From positions 61,275,020-61,339,019 of the forward strand of contig OX411548.1 of assembly GCA_948146395.1 (NCBI GenBank): a stretch of DNA of 64,000 bases, given 5' to 3'. Below, in pieces: positions 34,635-45,399 of this stretch (position 1 is the first letter of the stretch; each line of letters opens with the position of its first letter). Origin of the DNA: Fragum whitleyi (Eukaryota; Mollusca; Bivalvia; Cardiida; Cardiidae). Position numbers and translations under genes: made by a program. A model generated the notes under the pieces. The model was not told where the DNA came from. It worked only from the letters and a program-made list of their open reading frames with translations, and did no database searches.

Positions 34635-35456
34635 TATATACAAAAGGGTAGCGTTATACAGGAGGTAATATTGTCAATATGTCACGTTTTGTTAAATATT
34701 TGTACATGGATGAGGAAATAAACAACTGTTTGTCTTTGTGGATACTTAAACAGTCCGAAAACTTAGTATCGAGTCATAGTTATTTCCCTTTGATCATAGT
34801 TGTATCGATTTTTACCACTAATCGAAAATTCGAAATAGCTTTGGGTGCAGTGAATTTGTTTGCTTGTATCGGTTTAACACCACTTTTAGCATTATTATAG
34901 TTATATTCCGTCAATTAGTGAGCGTTCTCGTATTCAGCGAACTTCGTGAACTTAGTAAGTAAAAGGTACCTCCTCTGATTCGAATCATCAAATATTCAAT
35001 TAATCTCGACATTATTGCTAAATTTTAACGAGAATTTCAATACGAAAGTTTGAGGATATTATTTACAAAGACAAAAAAAAAACGAAAAAGACATATTCAT
35101 AAAGAGTATTTGAATTCATGGTTTCATACCTCCATAAAATTGAAAAGCATTATCTCGGTCAGTGTTGAGTGACTCAGCTAATGAACAATGTATGACTGAA
35201 AAATGGCCGAGGTTAAAAACAAATAAATTATAGAAATATAAATTACATCTATATGTACAAAAATGATAGATGGACAGATATAAAGTGGACATTTAAATAC
35301 TTTTCGTTTTTACTGGAGGTATTTAGATAATTAAACAGGTAAATAATGTTTAGGTTAGGTCATTTGAAAATGGGATTATAATTTTAAATATTTTTTATGA
35401 TGGGTTGGTCCAAGCACGTGCCCTAAAATAGCCTTGCTTTCGAAATGAAAACGCTA
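34635..35456. other. No gene; short R-8 head fragment at 35122-35145
   Basis: TGGTTTCATACCTCCATAAAA is the R-8 palindrome half. The frame at 34679-34900 has no recognised similarity. Confidence 0.45.
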
Positions 35457-35620
35457 TTAAGGTAGTGGACCCGTAATAGTTCCGAAACATTTCTGATTCA
35501 TGAACTTTCAAAATGTTAACCGAGGTTTCCTAATGAAAATCAATAGGAAACCTCGGTTAACACTGTAAAAGTTCATTATTTCCGAAACGTTCCGGCACTA
35601 TTACGGGTCAACTACCTTAA
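35457..35620. mobile_element. IR-4 palindromic MITE flanked by TTAA
   Basis: TTAAGGTAGTGGACCCGTAA opposes TTACGGGTCAACTACCTTAA. The centre pairs GTTAACCGAGGTTTCCTA with TAGGAAACCTCGGTTAAC, so almost the whole element is one stem. TTAA at both outer edges, also seen at 46970-47123, suggests TTAA target-site duplication as in piggyBac-type insertion, though canonical piggyBac CCY ends are absent. Confidence 0.78.
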
Positions 35621-35915
35621 GTCCGATTAGCTCAGTCGATAGAGCATCTGACTTAAAAATAAATAAAGGTCGATATCGTGGGTTCGATTCTCTGGCTGGA
35701 AACCCTTACAAAACAATTGTCTCTCGAGTGAGATGTTAAACCGAGGCCTCGTGTGATGGTACTTGACATGGAGTACGTTAGAGAATCATGGCGGATCTCA
35801 GTAGTAGTTTCGTCATGTATCCTTGGAATATCCCCCGTAATAACTAACCGTATCCTGGGGACGTCACTGAAATAGGCATAGAGTACGGTAGGGACGATAA
35901 ACAAACGGAAATACA
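35621..35915 (+). mobile_element. Third tRNA-headed SINE-like element
   Basis: The head GTCCGATTAGCTCAGTCGAT + AGAGCATCTGAC is a clear box A region. GTGGGTTCGATTCTCTGG is box B, with extra bases in the anticodon region (AAATAAATAAAGG). The body CGAGTGAGATGTTAAACCGAGGCCTCGTGT is of a kind frequent in invertebrate SINEs. The end near GGGACGATAAACAAACGG is approximate. It starts on the base after IR-4. Confidence 0.65.
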
Positions 35916-37074
35916 CACACATGAAAACGTGCGAGAAACGGTTTGGAAATGATACCCGTTTTTTGCATGTGCAAATGCGTTTTTGCATCCTGATTTGCCC
36001 TTATACCTTTGTTTTTGACCATCAAATATATGAAAACATCATCGCTTGACCCTCAAAAGATTTTTATCTCAGTTTCGATTGTCATTGAAGAATTTGACCA
36101 ATTGAAATTTTAAAAATTCTCTTAAATCCAGAAAATTTCATTAAAGCAATTTTCTCTGGTGATATGTCTTTATAACCGATCCGAATTTCATATGAATGGT
36201 CGTTATTTGTTGTAAATCGATTTTGAAACAAGTTCTTAGAACTTACTTTAACCCCGATCGATTCTGCTGTACATGTTTCTTTTCAAGCAAAAATCAACTT
36301 ATTAAAAAGAATTTCGACTTAAATCTTGCGAAATAATGTAGAGAAAATAAAAATATACCATAAAAGGTACATTTTGGTATGCCCTTGAATTTTGTCTTCC
36401 ATAAAGAACCCCAGGGTCGATCCTTTTCTTTGGGAAATTTTTCATCCGAAAAAAATCGTAAGAGAAAACCCTTGTAGAACTTTTTGAAGTGGTAGAAATT
36501 AAAAAATAATCACCAGGGTCCAAGGTTATAAAACTTTTCTCATTTTCAACTTAGAATTTTCTCAAACATAAATTTTGAATAACTGTATAAACGTAAAAGA
36601 AAATATAAATAAGTTGTTATTAATAACAACTTATTAATATCATCTTTTAAATTCATACATTTATTACAGTATTATTACAGAGTTACACTTTTAAAATCAA
36701 TTTGAAATTTGAGTAAATTCTGATTTGAGAATGATTTGGTCACGACAATTGTAATTATCACTATGTAAGGTTACCTATTAAATACACATGAACGCATGTC
36801 CATCACGCAAAGACGCTAAGTAAATACCTTCGGGGTTAAGGGAGTTAAAATAGTTTACCTCACAAAAACTGACTGTTGTCATTTTTCAACAAAAACGGAG
36901 GTGTGACACATCAGATATATTACACAGTAAAAGAATTTTCAAAAATTTATACAAGTCACTCAAAATGCTTGGGGCTAATAAGAAAACATCTTACTATGAA
37001 AGTATTTTTTCAAACTTGTATAAATATTAGTAAATCATGTTTACATTTAACATGATGTAACCGTATGTCAAATT
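35916..37074. other. No gene; perfect 28-bp palindrome at 36608-36635
   Basis: AATAAGTTGTTATT is followed by its exact complement AATAACAACTTATT. A near copy with similar flanks (CATACATTT) is at 60179-60213, suggesting a tiny dispersed foldback repeat. No ORF is supportable. Confidence 0.55.
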
Positions 37075-37320
37075 GCCTCGGTGGCCTAGCGGTAAATGCA
37101 CTCGACCCGTGACCTGGAGGTCCGTGGTTCGAGCCCCACTGTCGCCGGGGTGTGTTTATGGGCAAAACACTTAATAGCCAGCCCCAGTTCACCCAGCTGT
37201 AAAAATGGGTAGCAGTGGGTTTAAACCACTGCCTCTCTCTCGGGGATGCGAAAACATCAGGATTGAGCGTTCGAGAGCGATTCTATAAGCTTAAGCTTTC
37301 GTCGCAATCGAACTAAAATA
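37075..37320 (+). mobile_element. SINE-B, tRNA-derived, full length
   Basis: Head GCCTCGGTGGCCTAGCGGTA with box B GTGGTTCGAGCCCCAC, then GGGTGTGTTTATGGGCAAAACAC, CAGTTCACCCAGCTG + TAAAAATGGG, and the tail GCTTTCGTCGCAATCGAACT + AAAAT. The CACCCAGCTGTAAA(A)TGGGT block is one I associate with widely distributed metazoan SINEs, but I cannot assign the superfamily. Confidence 0.82.
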
Positions 37321-37856
37321 AATTAGTATAAACTAAATTTGTAATATTTTTTTTTTTCGCAAGCTCGTAGAGGCAGAGGGCTACAGTAGCCCCAATCTCA
37401 GCTCTTAAAAAGGGACAGTTTTAAAAATACGTTTTTCGGTACCAAAATTCTTCCGCCTCCCTCGATGACAATCTTGGGGGGGATTTTTAATTTAAAATTA
37501 ATATTATACGTTTATTTAATGATGATTCGTGTAATAAGGTGAACTATTGTCCGGTTTGAGGGGGTGACGTTCTTAACTGTTGTCCGATGCCGAAGGCAGA
37601 GGGCAACAGTTTAGAATATTGTCCCAGACACACGAGGACAATTTAGCTTTTCACTGTTACAACAATCACCATAAAATGACTCTTTTTCATAACCTGATCA
37701 ATATTTTGAATTTCTAGCCGCTCAAAAAAAAATCCTATTGACGCATTAAAGCTATTTCAAAATTAGAACCATGATGTTCAAAAAGAATTTTTTTTCAAAA
37801 CAACCAGTACAAACAGCAGAAAAAAATAGATCCGGCATTTCCCTGTCCCGTGTTCC
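37321..37856. other. No gene; unidentified GC-richer repeat-like phrases
   Basis: GAGGCAGAGGGCTACAGTAG (37370) and GAAGGCAGAGGGCAACAGTT (37592) are related phrases 222 bp apart, with CTATTGTCCGG / CTGTTGTCCG between. Possibly a degenerate element. Confidence 0.4.
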
Positions 37857-37970
37857 TATCCTGCATTCAAGACGACAACACGGTGCAAACTGTTTGCTAA
37901 GTATACCCCGCCTTGCACGTGTACTTGCCTGTAAAGCGGGGTATAATTTGCAAACAGCTTGCACCGATTT
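37857..37970. repeat. R-7 hairpin repeat
   Basis: ACGGTGCAAACTGTTTGC pairs with GCAAACAGCTTGCACCG. The inner stem pairs GTATACCCCGCCTTGCACG with CTGTAAAGCGGGGTATAA. It is a near-complete stem of over 100 nt. Confidence 0.75.
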
Positions 37971-38016
37971 GATTTCCTTAACGCATTTCAGAACACCATG
38001 CCAAATTTAGAAATCT

Positions 38017-38241
38017 GGGGCCGATTTTATGAAACATCTTACGATATTTTTTGCGTAAGTCAACAATTTAAATTGCATCTAGATTAGAAACGAAACGTGG
38101 AATTCTGCCATGCATCATCTCATTGGATTCCAATGAGATATTGCAATGCAGAATCTATCGATGAATGAAAACACCAGGTACGATTTGTAATTTTGACTTG
38201 AGATTAATTTTTTGGTAAGTAGCTTAGTAAAACGGACCCGT
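38017..38241. mobile_element. IR-3 MITE-like copy
   Basis: GGGGCCGATTTTATGAAACA opposes TTAGTAAAACGGACCCG. The centre is CTCATTGGATTCCAATGAG, and ATGAATGAAAACACCAGGTA follows as in 59021-59262. Confidence 0.75.
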
Positions 38242-39084
38242 GGTGTTCGAAAAAGAAGTATTTTTCGAAACAACAAGTACAGTTTAAAGTGCAAACAAGA
38301 ATAGATTCAGCATCCCCTAACCCCGTATTCCTGATTTCCCGATAACAAGCTTTTCTTCGGAAGTGGTCTCTATTGAAACAGGTCAATGTCAAAATACAAA
38401 GTTCAACAAATGTAGGACTTTGGTAGTTTAACTGATTTGTGGCAATATTTTTTACGACACCAATCGAAATAAAACCTAATGTTAACGAACATTACATTTT
38501 TTGAGATGGATCATTCGGTTAAGAAATGTGCTTAATTTAAGGGCTTCGAAAATAGATACTTCTCGAAAACTAATTTTGTTTTAGATAAATTAATAATGCT
38601 ACTTTTGAGATTTAGAGACGTCTCTTAATGTGTTTTAACCCATCACAAGCGAATGCCACGCTAGACCGAATTTACTTGGTTATGAAAAAAAAAAAAAAAA
38701 AAAAAATAAACTAAAGAATGGACATAGTCATTCCAATAATGTATCAAGAATCAATTTTAGGATTCAATTCTGAGACTTTCTTTTCTTCGAATCGACAAGC
38801 TGGATTCTTGTTAGATTAAATTTCAGGATGACGATTTTCACCATAAACTTCATTTTTGGAGATGTATACGATGTTCGGGGAGTGAATCTTTAATTTATTT
38901 CCGTGTACATACAGTGCTTAGCTTAGTTGGAAATCATGGACGTATAGATTGTTTTCCCATTATTTCTGCATTTTTTCAATGTATAAAGGGGAACTTTTAA
39001 TGTGGGACACTTTAAAATTTGCTGTCATTTGGTAATGATAAAAACAATAAACCTGTCCAAAAGGAAAAGTACAATTCATCGTAC
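38242..39084. other. No gene; A22 tract at 38685-38706
   Basis: Apart from the poly(A) run no feature is recognised. Confidence 0.5.
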
Positions 39085-39144
39085 GAGTGCTAAAAAGACG
39101 CAAGTGCCTATATGCATATAGGCACTTGCGTCATTTGAGCACTC
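39085..39144. repeat. Perfect 36-bp palindrome within PAL-10-like repeat
   Basis: 39097-39114 (GACGCAAGTGCCTATATG) is followed immediately by its exact reverse complement to 39132. Outer GAGTGCT / AGCACTC extends the inverted pairing. The AAGTGCCTATA phrase is shared with PAL-10 at 46392 and 58767. Confidence 0.85.
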
Positions 39145-40060
39145 GGGACGTCCAATTAGATCATTTTACATACAAAGTACTTTAAAGTGGGTGACGCATT
39201 TTCATGTCCATATTATTTGAGTGTCCGATTGATCGATGAAAAAACAATGGTTTACTTGACTATCTCGATTTTTAATATTTTAATGAACCTGTTTTTGATC
39301 ATCCCCCTGTCATTTACGACGACCATTAACTTTTGACCTCGGGCCAGTTGGACATAGTTAAAGTTTAAACAATGTTCGAGTTTTTCGTAAACTCTAGACT
39401 TAATGTCTCTCGTTTGACGGTCAAAAGTTACATGAAATTGCGTACATTAGTTATTGTTTTATGTTTAAAAAATGAAGTTTTTTATTATTCGGTTTTGGTC
39501 CCTAAATTCGGTCAGTTGGAATTGCGGGCAAAATTACTTGTTACTAAGTTGCTTGTGAATTGACCAACTGTCAGGTAACAAAAAAATTTGCAAAGAAGAT
39601 ACATAAATTTAATAGTTTAAAAGATGCAAAGCTATGAAATGAAAAAAAAAACAATGAAGAGAAACGAAAATGAGGTAATTCTGTCTCTACTGATACAAGG
39701 CATGAATATTATTATGTTACGCGGTTCCCGTTCGTCCGTCCGTCTGTCTATTCGCCTTTCCATCTTGTCTGTCTGTTATTCCGTGAACGATTCTTTTTTT
39801 TTTTCGTACCCGTAAAATACAGATGTTTACTTGTATTCACTAAAGAACAAGAATTAAGCATTTTCAATACTCAGATATTTGAAAGTGGTCGGAGAAATTA
39901 TACTCGGATAATTTGGCGTTTTTCTGCATGCTTTTGAGCACACGACCACAGGATTGAGGGTCACACACGTTACTAGCGATCTAACCATTTATTACTTTAA
40001 ACCGCACGTAAAGGTACAAAATCGTAAGTATCGGCCAACTTTTTCACGACTCACATATTT
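39145..40060. other. No supportable gene
   Basis: Frames at 39372-39563 and 39624-39815 have no recognised domain. Confidence 0.45.
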
Positions 40061-40320
40061 GTGACCCGTCACGCGAAAAGTGACCATCTGGGAAGTGCGT
40101 AAAGTGTCGACACTTGATAGACTGCGCGAACTGCGCAGACTGGCTAGGGTCGAAACCTTTCGCACTTGGACCATTTTATGAATCTGGAAAGATCATTCTA
40201 CCTTCCTGTGAAAGAATTTTTCAAATGCGACCTCCTGTTGAACTACACTGGACCTGACCTCTTTTTCAAATATTTATTTAAGAGAGTTCCCTGATGGTCC
40301 CTTTTCGCGTGACGGTTCAC
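40061..40320. mobile_element. IR-1 MITE-like copy (full length)
   Basis: GTGACCCGTCACGCGAAAAG opposes CTTTTCGCGTGACGGTTCAC. Flanking ATATTT / ATTTCT share ATTT, a possible short duplication. The core GACTGCGCGAACTGCGCAGACTG is near the left end. Confidence 0.82.
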
Positions 40321-40599
40321 ATTTCTGTGGGGATTTGCCAGGAAATTTCCGAAGATGTGAAACTACCTCTAGGAAATTGAAGAAACTTGAAAGCCAAAAG
40401 AACGTCCCAGGCCGTCCCGAACTCCTTATTTTTTATTTTTTTTTACCCAATGCGCTTTCCCTTAATTTAATGTTCATGTCATGTTGAAATATAATTATGT
40501 CGTTTAGACTAGTAAAACGCCTTACTATTTAGATTTGAAAAGTTTATCATTCTTTTATTTGAGCAGTCTACTAAAACATGTTAAATATACATGCATACA

Positions 40600-40601
<2 letters not shown>

Positions 40602-40633
<32 letters not shown>
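40602..40633. repeat. (AT)n microsatellite
   Basis: About 16 TA units immediately before an IR-1 copy. Confidence 0.95.
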
Positions 40634-40636
<3 letters not shown>

Positions 40637-40647
40637 TAGCGAAATAA

Positions 40648-40881
40648 CTGAACCGTCATACGATAAAGGATCATCTGGGAACTTCGTAAAATAATTATTT
40701 GAAAAAGAATTGGTCCAGCTAGGGTCAACTTAAATTGTATTGCAAAAGTGATTATATCGGAGGGTAGGATGATCAAACTACTCTCAGAAAATTCGAGAAA
40801 GCGCACAGCGTCGACCCTAGCATGCGTGCGCTGTCACTTTTTGCACTATTGAGATGGCCTTTTTTTCGACTGACGGGTCAG
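40648..40881. mobile_element. IR-1 copy, diverged
   Basis: CTGAACCGTCATACGATAAA opposes TTTTTTCGACTGACGGGTCAG. GGACC-type, GGTCAACTT and GTCGACCCTAGCATGCGTGC landmarks follow the family order. Confidence 0.7.
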
Positions 40882-41056
40882 AATATTAAGGTTTGAAAAT
40901 TTTATTTTTATTTTATTCGTTTGAGCAGTGTAATAAAATGCACCCGAAAAACATACGTGTAAATCAACAGGTTTGAGAAATAATAATTTTATGCTTGAAA
41001 ATTTTATCATCCTTTTATTCGCTTGAGCAGTATTAAAAAAAACGTTTCGGATATAT

Positions 41057-41308
41057 GTGATCCATCACGCAAAAAAAACCCCGTGAAATCCGTAATATAA
41101 ATAATAAAAAAAGGGGTCTATTCCGGTGGAGGTCAACCAGATGAGCGATTTCAAAAATTCTTATACAGGAATTTAGAGTGGTCATTCTTGATTCAGAAAA
41201 TCGGCCAAGTGCGAAAAAGTTCGACCCCAGTCAGCCTGCGCAGTCCGCGCAGTCTGACCAGTGTCGACATTTGACGCACTACCAATTTGTTCCCTTTTCA
41301 TTTGTCAG
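41057..41308. mobile_element. IR-1 copy, diverged
   Basis: GTGATCCATCACGC opposes CCTTTTCATTTGTCAG. The core GTCAGCCTGCGCAGTCC / GCGCAGTCTGACC is well preserved. It is the third IR-1 copy within 1.3 kb. Confidence 0.75.
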
Positions 41309-41871
41309 ATAAAATATGAATAAAGGCTTTTATCTTTACATTGGGAAATATGAAAAGGATAAAAACAAAAAAGCTACATCACAACTCCTACCTGAGAAAT
41401 CGATGTTTTTGTAATTAAATATTTTTTTCTGTCTTTCTGTAATAGCATTAAAACAGTGACAGCTGGTAGAAAATCTGAATAACTAAATGGACTCCTTTAT
41501 ACTTCAATAATTTATTTGTTTGCTTCGTCTATATCAAAAGTCAGCTATTAAGATGGGTAAAAATTCAATTCATTAAAACATGAATAGAATTTTGAGCAAC
41601 ATCTGTTTTTCATACTTAAGATGAAAGAAGTTCAAAACGAAAACTTTAAAAAAAGTATTTCCTGTTGTCTTATATAACAAGAAATGAAGAAAATATTTTT
41701 TTTTCAATTCATTTAGGTGTGAAACTTAAAAACATAATCTTACTTGTTTAAGAAACCGCGTCGCGCATTCATATTAAGTGACTATATTTTAACTTTATAG
41801 CCCGATGAATTAAAAATGTATTATTTTCTTTCATTATGTATCAAGTCGATTTCATTTGCTTTAAAAACTGG
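41309..41871. other. No gene; R-8-like head at 41705-41735
   Basis: TTTAGGTGTGAAACTTAAAA resembles the R-8 start; the remainder is featureless. Confidence 0.4.
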
Positions 41872-41972
41872 TAGACGATTTTGATAATTCCACTTTTTTA
41901 TTGGTGAAATTATCAAATAATACTCAACCGATATATCGATTACCCTTCGGAAAGCATTCAAGAACGTGTAAT
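41872..41972. repeat. FB-6 3' part
   Basis: GACGATTTTGATAATTCCAC..GGTGAAATTATCAAATAA and CGGAAAGCATTCAAGAA match the right-hand part of 4648-5047. Confidence 0.5.
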
Positions 41973-42249
41973 ATCCTGTGGGTTAACAGGGGTAAATACA
42001 GCCTTTTCTCTTGGAACCTAACCCCATTCATCTTAATTGAAAAGCAATCGAAATAAAGCGATTTTTTTTCTATGAATGAGCCTGTATGCACCTTTTCGTA
42101 AATTAAGCCATATTTACATGTTCTGAAAAGTTAAAATTTACATCTGTTGTTCATGTTTTTAAAATTTTATGATAAACAACGGACACAGATGTTTTGCTGA
42201 CCCGTTATCCGACGAGAAAATTTGAAAAGCGTTGAAACCGAAATATAAT

Positions 42250-42487
42250 GAGCCTGTGCATGACATTTCCAACAATTTGAAATGTTCGTGAGATGGAAAC
42301 ATTGAGCAGCAAAGACAAAAACACACAGCAATTATAAAGTTACCTGATTGTCTACAGATACTTTTAGACCTTATCCATCTACAAAGCGCATAGTTAAGAC
42401 TCTGGTCAGACTGTGCGGATGCACAGACTGGCCAGAGTCTATGCTTTGTGCGTATTTGAAATTGCTGGAAATCACACGCACATGCTC
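42250..42487. mobile_element. IR-2 MITE-like copy (full length)
   Basis: GAGCCTGTGCATGACATTTC opposes GGAAATCACACGCACATGCTC. The internal palindrome is AGACTCTGGTCAGACTGTGC / GCACAGACTGGCCAGAGTCT. Confidence 0.85.
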
Positions 42488-43469
42488 TTATCTATATTGA
42501 AACGGGCAAATATTCAATAAAGTATGGCAGCCTAACTTTTCAATCAGTTAACATGGCCAAGTAATCCTAAGACACTGACTTCAAAAATGAAGTCGCGAGG
42601 GCTACGTTTTAGAAACCATGATACTCCCTCTAGCACCGTCGCTGCTTGTCGCCTCCAATGTTGTATCTAATATCTCTTTCTGCATTCTGTAAATGGTCTA
42701 TACTATTTTTCATTTTGAAAATAAGACAAAAACACTGTTTGAAAATGCGAATTCATTTTTCATGTCTGAATTATTACTCCTTTTTTTCGCTATGTTTTCT
42801 CCTATCATTTCTTAGCCGTTTCGAATACGAAATAGTTAAATGAGTGTATATGCATGGTTTCTTGTAATTGAGATTTAAGCTTGTAAGCTATTTGAAATTT
42901 AATGGTGGCCCGTTGGCGGGTTCTATTTTTACCTTTGAAGTCACGCGGTTCCTTGCAACATATGGCATAAGTAAGAAATAGCGTTCTAAAAAGTCTTTCT
43001 TAATACCAAATGTTACCTCGATTGATTTGATTTTTTTTTCTAAATTTAATGTTTTCACCGTATTTCATTTTTATAGCCATGGAGACATGTTGTCCTATTA
43101 TTTTAACGAGAATCGAAATTGTACTTTGATTTTGATCGTTCGTTTTTAATCGGGTAAAAATAAGTTAAATAAAGATGGGAATGGCCGATTCCGAAATTGC
43201 GCTAGTGAATACCGAACAATTTAAAATTGTTCTTGTATTGACCGCCGGTATAGACTAAGATCAGACTGTATACCCAAGTGTGTCCAGCTATAATATCCAA
43301 CTAAGAATCCGGATTGTGTCGAGAGTAACCAGAGGCGCGTTTCTTAGGATTAAGAATTTTAAGATTTTTAATCGGGATATCTCGCGCTCCGTCGAAGAAT
43401 TGTAAGTGAATTGCGCGAAATATCTCGATTTAGAATCTAAAGAATCTTAATCTAAAAATCGCTCCTTGA
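42488..43469. other. No gene; interrupted inverted pair at 43329-43462
   Basis: AGAATTTTAAGATTTTTAAT..CTCGC near 43353 and TAAAGAATCTTAATCTAAAA near 43438 are imperfect inverses; outer GAGGCGCGTTTCTTAGGA opposes TCCTTGATCCTACG. Adjacent to an R-7 copy. Confidence 0.4.
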
Positions 43470-43600
43470 TCCTACGTTCAGGGTGCAAAACGTTCGCGAA
43501 CGTTTAGAAAATGTACCCCGCTTTGCATGTATGCACACGTGCAAAGCGGGTTACACTTTTTCAAACGTTTCACGAACAATTTCATCTTAAACGCAGCTGT
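43470..43600. repeat. R-7 hairpin repeat, diverged outer arms
   Basis: The inner stem GTACCCCGCTTTGCATG / CGTGCAAAGCGGGTTAC is preserved. The outer arms are ACGTTCGCGAACGTTTAGAAA / TTTTTCAAACGTTTCACGAAC instead of GGTGCAAACAGTTT, so the arms have changed together. Confidence 0.65.
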
Positions 43601-44307
43601 TGCTGTGTAGCCACTGGAGATCGTGACAGGCATTAAGATTCTGATTTGAAAAAACAACAACATCTTTTACCAACCATCTAAAGATATAAAGGAGCTGATC
43701 AGACGCCCTACCTAAAATTTATTGAAGAGTCGACTAAATGCAGTTACAACCGTTTAAATCAGCTGATGAAAAAAAAAAAAAAAACAGAGAAAGAAATCAC
43801 ATTTAAAAAACAAAATATAAATGATTCGGCCAAACCCATATCGAACAAAAATTAATCCCTTTGACAACACTGACGTTTAAAATAAACACAAAAACCTAAA
43901 GATGCTAAAATCGATATTTGATCGACCAACAAATTATCGGGATTATAAATAATAGTTTTTTATCACCATTAGAGAAACAGGTGGTTCGGATCGATTTTTA
44001 GACGAGTCTCTTTATTCTATTGATAAAGTATTAAAATTTCGCTCGATCTTGTTACGTCATATCGGCAAATTCTCGCGATTCAATGCAAAACTATTGTAAA
44101 TGTTTATAATATTGATAGGCACTTTCATCGTTCTTGTACTTTAAGTAATCCGAATTGATTTTCCTGTATTAAGACACGATATGTTTATTTGTAAACAAAT
44201 ACTGCGCGGATTTTTATCCTTTTTTTTAATTCTTTTGATAAACAATGAGAGGTCTTACAAAATGGACACATTTCAGCTTAACCCTTGTCCTGCTGTATTT
44301 GAATTTA
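43601..44307. other. No gene or clear repeat seen
   Basis: AT-rich, with a poly(A) run near 43770. Confidence 0.5.
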
Positions 44308-44385
44308 AGCCCGTGCATGATATTTCTAAAAATTTCATCAGTGTGTGATGGGTAAACATTGATAATCCTTGACACTCACATTATA
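44308..44385. repeat. IR-2 half copy
   Basis: AGCCCGTGCATGATATTTCT, ATTTCATCAGTGTGTGATGG and CATTGATAATCC match the left third of IR-2. The right end is absent. Confidence 0.5.
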
Positions 44386-44779
44386 TATAAAAAATATTTT
44401 ATAAAGGCAAGAATATGGTGATAAATATAGTATGTTTTACGTAAGCTGTAGTTACGAAATTGTAGTTGTTTCTTTACATGATAAACGCAATTTATAATTT
44501 GACCTACTTCGCCGGAGTGAAATATCCCCGTTGAATATTTTTGATATTACACGGGTGTTATTACACTAGTGGAATAACTATTCAAATGATCTAAAAACGA
44601 AGAACAACGTTATATTTTTGTTGGAAAGTGACGTAATAATGGATCTGCTGACGTCATTTTGAAAACGGCGTAATATGTTTCGCGAAATAAAATAAATAGA
44701 TAAATATCATAATTTTCTCGTTTTATCACCAAAATTCGGGCCAAATTATAAATAGAATATAAAATTTGTGCTCATCAAA
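44386..44779. other. No gene or clear repeat seen
   Basis: It may be the body of an element whose end is the palindrome that follows; TGACGTAATAA and TGACGTCATTT occur near 44630-44660. Confidence 0.4.
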
Positions 44780-44876
44780 TACCGAATTTATTAAACTCGT
44801 CATCTATAAACAAATAAAAACTCGGCACAGCCTCGTTTTTATTTGTTTATAGATGACTCGTTTAATAAATTCGGTA
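44780..44876. repeat. Inverted repeat with 41-bp arms
   Basis: 44780-44820 (TACCGAATTTATTAAACTCG..) and 44836-44876 are inverse copies differing at two adjacent bases, separated by a 15-bp loop (CTCGGCACAGCCTCG). Confidence 0.9.
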
Positions 44877-45378
44877 TTCCATGACCACTTATTCAATATC
44901 CTCTATTTCTGTCGTATATATTTAAACCTGTTACAGACAAGACAATTTGTTTTAGAAAAAAAAGAAAATGAGTTTCCCATTAAGTTTGATCAAACCTTAG
45001 AAATCTGTAGTAAATTTTTTTTAAAAAAAAATCGAACAATTTTATTTCCTTGATTTCCTTTTTTTTTCTTCGGCATTTCATAGCCCCTTAGTTCCCTCCC
45101 TTTAAAGTATCTCTGTTTGCCGCAAGGCGTGCTAGCGACCGCATGAAAAATCCTTTGAAATAAAATGGAAAAACAAAACTCTAATTCGAGTAGGGTTCTC
45201 TGATTTTTTTTATAAATTTCAAAATGAAAGCAAAAAAAAATGCGCATGAAAATGCACATTAACAAATTCTGCGAAAATCATTAAATTATAAAACCACATA
45301 CAAAAACTTCTAAAATTGATGTTAATCGGAGCTAAGAGCGAATTTCGTAGCGCGTGCCTCGTATTATCCGAGTTTTTA
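44877..45378. other. No supportable gene
   Basis: Frames at 44853-45053 and 44990-45265 have no recognised domain and overlap on opposite strands. Confidence 0.45.
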
Positions 45379-45399
45379 TCAAAGTCAAAGTTATTTATT
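45379..45399 (-). repeat. Possible LINE 3' terminus
   Basis: On the minus strand AATAAATAACTTTGACTTTGA combines a polyadenylation-like hexamer with two CTTTGA units, a pattern seen at 3' ends of CR1-like LINEs. No coding remnant is recognised upstream. Confidence 0.3.
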
